Part shown: one piece after another, positions 23,837-27,759 of the stretch
How the letters are laid out: every line of letters begins with the position of its first letter
How positions within the stretch are numbered: the stretch's first letter is position 1
NCBI GenBank assembly: GCA_002224055.1
Contig: AZLU01000094.1
Span: forward strand, 1 to 27,759
Direction of reading: 5' to 3'
Source of the DNA: Pezizomycotina sp. ARF18
Taxonomy: Eukaryota; Ascomycota
Length of the DNA: 27,759 bases
Notes under the pieces: model-generated
The model's input: the letters and a program-made list of their open reading frames with translations, nothing else
Database searches by the model: none
What the model was told of the DNA's origin: nothing
Translations under genes and position numbers: made by a program

Positions 23837-24074
23837 CGTAGAGAATATCCACTATTGAAGTACAAACATATATTTAATTGATTAATCGCGCTATGCTGAC
23901 TGTCAGAGGATATACAATGACCTTCAAGACGATATGACTTTGTATAAATATTTAGAGTAAAAATCGTGGTGTAGAACATGTCGTACAGGGGGTATTGTCG
24001 CATTGCAGCTTACTTTAAAAAAAGAGGAGAAAATGAGAGAAGTAAAATGACGACGCTATTTCTTTGCTGAGAGC

Positions 24075-26104
24075 TCAGCTGGGCCCTGATTCCATCATTG
24101 TGACAGTGCCATTTGGGAACACCGTTAGTGCCTTCGTAAAGTCGCCTGCTTCAGATCCAGCAAGAAAACCGAAGCGAACATAGAGTTTCTCCCGTTCTCT
24201 AATCTTGCCCTGATCGCGTTTCTCTTGACCCGAGCCGCTTTCGTCGTCACTACTAGCAGGCCCAGCCAAGAAGAGCCTGTTGTGTGCTATCGTCTGGACT
24301 AGCTGATGTATTCGGACTTTCTTCCTTGGACTGGTCGCATGATGTCAGAGAGATTGCGTCTCTCGATAACAAAGGAGTACTCGTTCCACGGTACTTCTCA
24401 CATCGTTCACAAGAACGGATACGGAATCCCATGGCCATTGGGGTGCCACCAGATACCGTCACATTCGTAGCACCAACGGTAACGTTCTTCACAGACGGAA
24501 GTGCAGAAAACTGAAGCCCGTCTCCATGAGGTCTTTATCGGTCTGAAGGATGCTATCCCAACCCCATCTGGCAAGCCGTTGATGAAAAGACCAATAAGAA
24601 GCCTTGCCAACGAGCGACGGCCTCGTCTGCATCCTCGTTCCTGGCAGAAAAAGCAGGGCAAGGATGTAATGGTGTATACGAAGGGAGAGATTGGGAATCG
24701 CCTACAAAAAGCAGAGGACCAATCCCATGCACCGTAAAGGGCAAATATCTCGGGCATCGTGCCTTGAGCCGGATGTGGAGCGCTTGCACTACGGCAATCA
24801 CAAGGAGCAGGGTGATAATTATGGCCAGCGCAGCTTTCGCACAGGCTGCTGCTCCAGGTCGCGAGGCGTCATCGCGAAATTGGAATTACAACGGTCGAAG
24901 GTATAGTTGTTAAGAGCACCAAACCAAACGCTCCCAGCAGATCGTTTCTCGATCTGGGCATCGAGTCCCATCAGCGTGGGACGAATGATCCACCTCTCCA
25001 GAACAACAGCCGTGAAGCGGTCGGCAGGAACCGGCCCATGATAATCGAAACGAGCGTGTACGGGTCGGTCGCAAACGGAGGATCCGTGCCCATCCCGTTG
25101 GAACCAGACGGAACAGAAAATAGAAGCGAAAACACGTCGGGCTGGTGTCAAAAGAGATACGAGAATATTGAACGTCAGGGTAAGCCAAAAGCTGTCCATC
25201 GCGATATCCGAACACTTGCTAGCGGAGACGCCTTCGAACGTGTAGAGATGGAAAAGCGGCGTCAATGCACCGAGCCTATGCCATTTGAGAGCGAGTTTAC
25301 AAAAGAGGATTGCGTCCCCGTGTACACTAGCTTGCCGCAACCACCCACGCTATCTTGATGACCCCAGCGTGGATGGCGGCCGGGCATATGAAGCTGTCGG
25401 CTCTGTAATGTCGCGTCTCTGGATCAACATCTGGCGACGGTAGGCCCCTCCAATGACATAGGGTTGATAAATAACCTCCTGGTCGCCGACAGCTCTGGGG
25501 TTTAGAACCTGTTCCGTTCCGCAGTTGCCCGGGCACCGAAATATGAAAGACGAGTTCGAAAATGGTCTACAGTCCATGCCGTCCAGCGAGCATTGATTGT
25601 TTTTATACCTAGAAAGTTGAAAGTTGAAAGAAAGAAGAGGAAGCACAGCTCAGCAACAAGTAAAAGAATAAATAAAACGAGATGCATCGTGCCTGCTTTT
25701 GAAAGGACTAACCATAAAGTACTCCCGCAACTAAGCTGTACTGACTTTTCTCCGGTGAAGCGATAAAAATGCTCCACCATGACGAAGGAGAACAGCCAGC
25801 AAAAACATCCGAACAGCCATAACCACATCCTATGCCTTCTCTTGGGAAGATATCGATCCAGTAGAGCCAGAGGTAGGTTTGAACGCGAGGAAAGAGCGGC
25901 TGGATTTGTGAACTACCGGCGGCCGTGGTCCTTTAACCCATTCCAGGATTTTATTCTTCCATAGTTGAAACCTCGCCGTTCCCCTAAGTAAACGGGACGC
26001 AAGGGAGGCGAGGGCTCCTCGATGGAAGGCGAATAACTGGGGGATGGCGGAAGGCCATACTCGGGGTCGTCATTTCCAACACCGATGGTGTCTAACCGGA
26101 CCAT
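24075..26104 (-). CDS. LCCL-domain multi-pass membrane protein
   Basis: The start ATG at 26104 gives a Pro/Ser-rich cytosolic-looking N-terminus (GLPPSPSYSPSIEEPSPPL). Next come FTNPAALSSRSNLPLALLDR and a first membrane helix (MWLWLFGCFCWLFSFVMVEH). Intron 25609-25712 leads into the LCCL domain, with Cys-rich NNQCSLDGMDC, FRCPGNCGTEQVLNP, ADSFICPAAIHAGVI and DSVGGCGKLVYTG. These match the LCCL signature (FxCPxxC, then SxICxAAIHAGV, then GGxG). The downstream part has several hydrophobic segments, for example AALAIIITLLLVIAVVQALH, plus LNNYTFDR, LIGLFINGL and repeated NVTV. It ends with LYVRFGFLAGS and a stop at 24075. This matches the fungal LCCL membrane-protein architecture. LCCL domains are extracellular or lumenal; the function of the fungal members is unknown. 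The frame changes at least eight times, and one in-frame TAG lies near 25913. Confidence 0.85.
25609..25712 (-). other. Intron in the LCCL gene
   Basis: The 104-base intron has a GTTAGT donor and a CTTTCTAG acceptor after a CT-rich stretch. The split codon TG|G restores Trp in the sequence LWYKNNQC, so the phase is exact. Confidence 0.8.
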
Positions 26105-26677
26105 TACCAGTAGGTAGGAAGCCGAGTAAGCCTAGATAGGGTCTGTGGAACGACGATGCAAAAAGTACAAAGTTGGTGCGAGGTAAAATTGAGGTGGATA
26201 GTGGCGGGGTAAATATAGAACAGCGAAGTTGATTTCGATATATAGAGATAATAATCTCTAAGAAGAGAAGACGGCCCTTTTCGAGTCGAGTCAGGTTCTA
26301 GTACTGATGTCTGTATACAGCCGGAAGTTGCTTCTCAGCGGAAATAAAAGAATGGAGAATAGTCGATAGCTTCTTCGTCTTTTGCTTAAGCTGCTGTACA
26401 TTAATTAAGTCTGCCCCTTTCGATGAACCGGTCTGGGAGGTCGATGTAACGTGTGTTGTGTGCCCTGCATAAGCAAGTACAGGACAAGAAAATAACCCGT
26501 ATAAAATAGAAATAGAAATAACCCTGCGTATTTTTGCCACTGCGATAGGCAGGCGCAGGAGTAAATAAATAAAAGGCGGTTGGTTTCAGTTTTTCCCGGA
26601 TGTGGCGGATACGTGTGTACCGGTATCAGTCGCACTTTTTTTGTTTTGCCTAGAGGCCAGAGCCCATAGGTACTAAG

Positions 26678-26745
26678 TAGGTAGGTAGGTAGTAGGTAGG
26701 TAGGTGCCTATAGGTACGTACCTCTACTACCTCTACGGTCTACCG
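26678..26745. repeat. TAGG tandem repeats with an inverted partner
   Basis: Several TAGG units (26678-26705, with one TAG interruption) are followed by TACCTCTACTACCTCTAC, so the segment can partly fold back on itself. TAGG/TACC repeats of this kind are frequent in intergenic DNA of some Sordariomycetes. Confidence 0.8.
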
Positions 26746-26780
26746 ACTCTACCCCAAGTTTGCCGATAACGCCACGCCTT

Positions 26781-26804
26781 CCCACCCCCACCCCACCCCC
26801 ACCC
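26781..26804 (-). promoter_or_regulatory. G-quadruplex motif
   Basis: On the + strand there are five C runs of 3, 5, 4, 5 and 3, each separated by a single A. The - strand therefore has five G runs with one-base T loops, the most stable class of predicted quadruplex. It lies between two divergent genes, about 680 bases from one start and 375 from the other. Regulation is inference. Confidence 0.8.
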
Positions 26805-27179
26805 TCTTCACTGGGAATTTCCACCCTTTTGCTTTTTTTTTTTTTTTTTTTTTTTTTTTGAGATCGCTAATCTTGAAGCTTCTACCCCTTTTTTTATCCA
26901 CTTATTATCTAAAGTAGTTAAGTTATACCAATAATAATAATATCGCCTATTCATCTATCCTTTAAAGCTTCCAAGTAGTAAAGCTGGATGGTACAGACAC
27001 CTGTTTCGTTCCGCGTTCTCTTTTCTTTCCTTAGTCAACGTTTTTAGGAGATTGTAGGCATCGAAGTAACTAAGTATTCCCTACTACTTTTTTTTTTTTT
27101 TTTTTTTGCGGAAAGAAGCTCGTCCGTGATGGTCTAGCAGATAGTTACGAAGTGAGATACCCTCTGAAAAGGTCGCGCG

Positions 27180-27759
27180 ATGTCCGCAACCACACGAGAT
27201 CACGAAACCGACCGCTCTGGAACGGAAAGCCGCCACAGGAACGGCCCGTAGAACGAGGAGGAGGAACCTCTCGTTTCAAGAGGCTCCTTGAGGAGGAGCA
27301 CTACGAAGAGAGTAACCTGATGGGAGCCGTGAACACGACACTCAAGGGTACGACCACGATGACCACCGATGTTGACAGCACGGACTTGGAAGAGGAGGAT
27401 GAAGAGGGCGAGGTTTCTAGAACAGGGAAGCCCGGCTTATGGTCTGGATGTTGAGTTTTACAAGTGGAAACTCGGCCTTTTATTCGGCTTTGACACCGCG
27501 ATCATAAGCTCCCGCCCTGCTGTCGCTGTCGGATCCTCCCCTGGCTCAAGCGTTTCCAGCATTATCTACGTCAGAGAAGTCGCTCGTTACGTCGATAACA
27601 TCCATCACCGCCCTCATCGCTTCGCTAGCTTCTGGACCGCTGTGCGATGCCGTTGTCGAAGGAAAACGATATTCCTGGCGGCTCTCGTCTTCAGTATTGG
27701 CGCCATATGGATGAGTTCGCCCAAAGCGTTGGCGTCTCGTCTGCGGCGTGCTGTCGTGG
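27180..27759 (+). CDS. MFS sugar/inositol-type transporter, N-terminal part
   Basis: This is the 5' end of a major facilitator superfamily sugar porter, cut by the window edge. I start at the ATG at 27180 (MSATTRDHETDRSGTESRHR). The ATG frame shifts near 27245 into an acidic cytosolic tail (TDLEEEDEEGEVSRTG). Then LMVWMLSFTSG leads into LGLLFGFDTAIISS, the first transmembrane signature of sugar porters. SEKSLVTSITSITALIASLA and SGPLCDAV form the second helix and the start of the loop motif, which continues in another frame as RRKTIFLAALVFSIGAIW. The DxxGRR-type loop is split by a frame change near 27650. The closest architecture I know is the fungal myo-inositol transporter group, but the substrate cannot be read from this fragment. 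At least five frame changes are present, mostly consistent with missing bases. Confidence 0.8.

Larger units (their letters stand above)
22986..24074. other. Spacer upstream of the six-exon gene
   Basis: No gene is supported. On the - strand, 23200-22990 is pyrimidine-rich (GA-rich on the + strand), as expected for the leader of the gene starting at 22985. The rest holds a 33-base tandem duplication and an AC/AT microsatellite. Confidence 0.55.
26105..27179. promoter_or_regulatory. Bidirectional promoter region between LCCL and transporter genes
   Basis: The two flanking genes diverge, so this 1.1 kb must hold both promoters. It contains TAGG repeats (26678-26705), a C-rich quadruplex motif (26781-26804), T27 (26833-26859) and T20 (27088-27107). 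Open frames here begin with GTG rather than ATG and are not supported as genes. No specific factor site is claimed. Confidence 0.5.

Noticed and set aside
26298-26540. Small secreted-protein-like frame with a hydrophobic N-terminus
   Set aside because: Its start codon is GTG, unlikely in a fungus, and it lies in the shared promoter region.
1-27759. Repeat-induced point mutation as the cause of the broken genes
   Set aside because: That process makes C-to-T transitions, whereas the damage here is indels, with the coding text otherwise intact.
1-27759. CRISPR array, transposase or retroelement
   Set aside because: The repeats are microsatellites and short duplications only; no transposase, integrase or reverse-transcriptase motif was seen.

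Overview
The window looks like nuclear DNA of a filamentous ascomycete fungus (Pezizomycotina). Evidence seen in the sequence: gene-poor, A/T-rich spacers full of long poly-T and poly-A runs, pyrimidine-rich leaders before genes, short introns with GTRAGY-type donors, TAGGTA-type repeats, and protein families typical of these fungi (a DUF3074 START-like protein, a multi-pass LCCL-domain protein, an MFS sugar transporter). There is no bacterial operon layout, and I found no tRNA, rRNA, CRISPR array or transposase.

Layout: 1-2492 spacer ending in a CT-rich leader; about 2493-3636 (+) a broken, weakly BAG-like gene; 3637-5952 spacer; 5953-8326 (+) a DUF3074/START-like protein with an acidic linker and coiled-coil tail; 8327-10017 convergent spacer; 13426-10018 (-) a large coiled-coil protein with two likely N-terminal membrane segments; 13427-17212 a long microsatellite-rich spacer; 19662-17213 (-) a spliced coiled-coil protein whose first exon is not located; 19663-21133 spacer with a small GC-richer island; 22985-21134 (-) a six-exon gene I do not recognise; 22986-24074 spacer; 26104-24075 (-) an LCCL-domain membrane protein; 26105-27179 a bidirectional promoter region with a G-quadruplex motif; 27180 to the window end (+) the N-terminus of an MFS sugar/inositol-type transporter.

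The strongest overall signal is that no gene can be read in a single frame. Family motifs appear in the correct order but hop between frames many times per gene. In the DUF3074 gene at least 12 hops are visible and most run in the direction expected from one missing base. This points to a deletion-biased, unpolished long-read assembly rather than real pseudogenes. Each CDS below is therefore a span containing several frame changes, not a clean ORF.

Three unrelated-looking coiled-coil proteins lie within about 14 kb, but nothing in the sequence shows that they work together. I did not find a convincing new multi-gene system. The best biological leads are the START-like/coiled-coil fusion, the membrane-anchored coiled-coil protein with its folded-looking C-terminus, and the unidentified six-exon gene.
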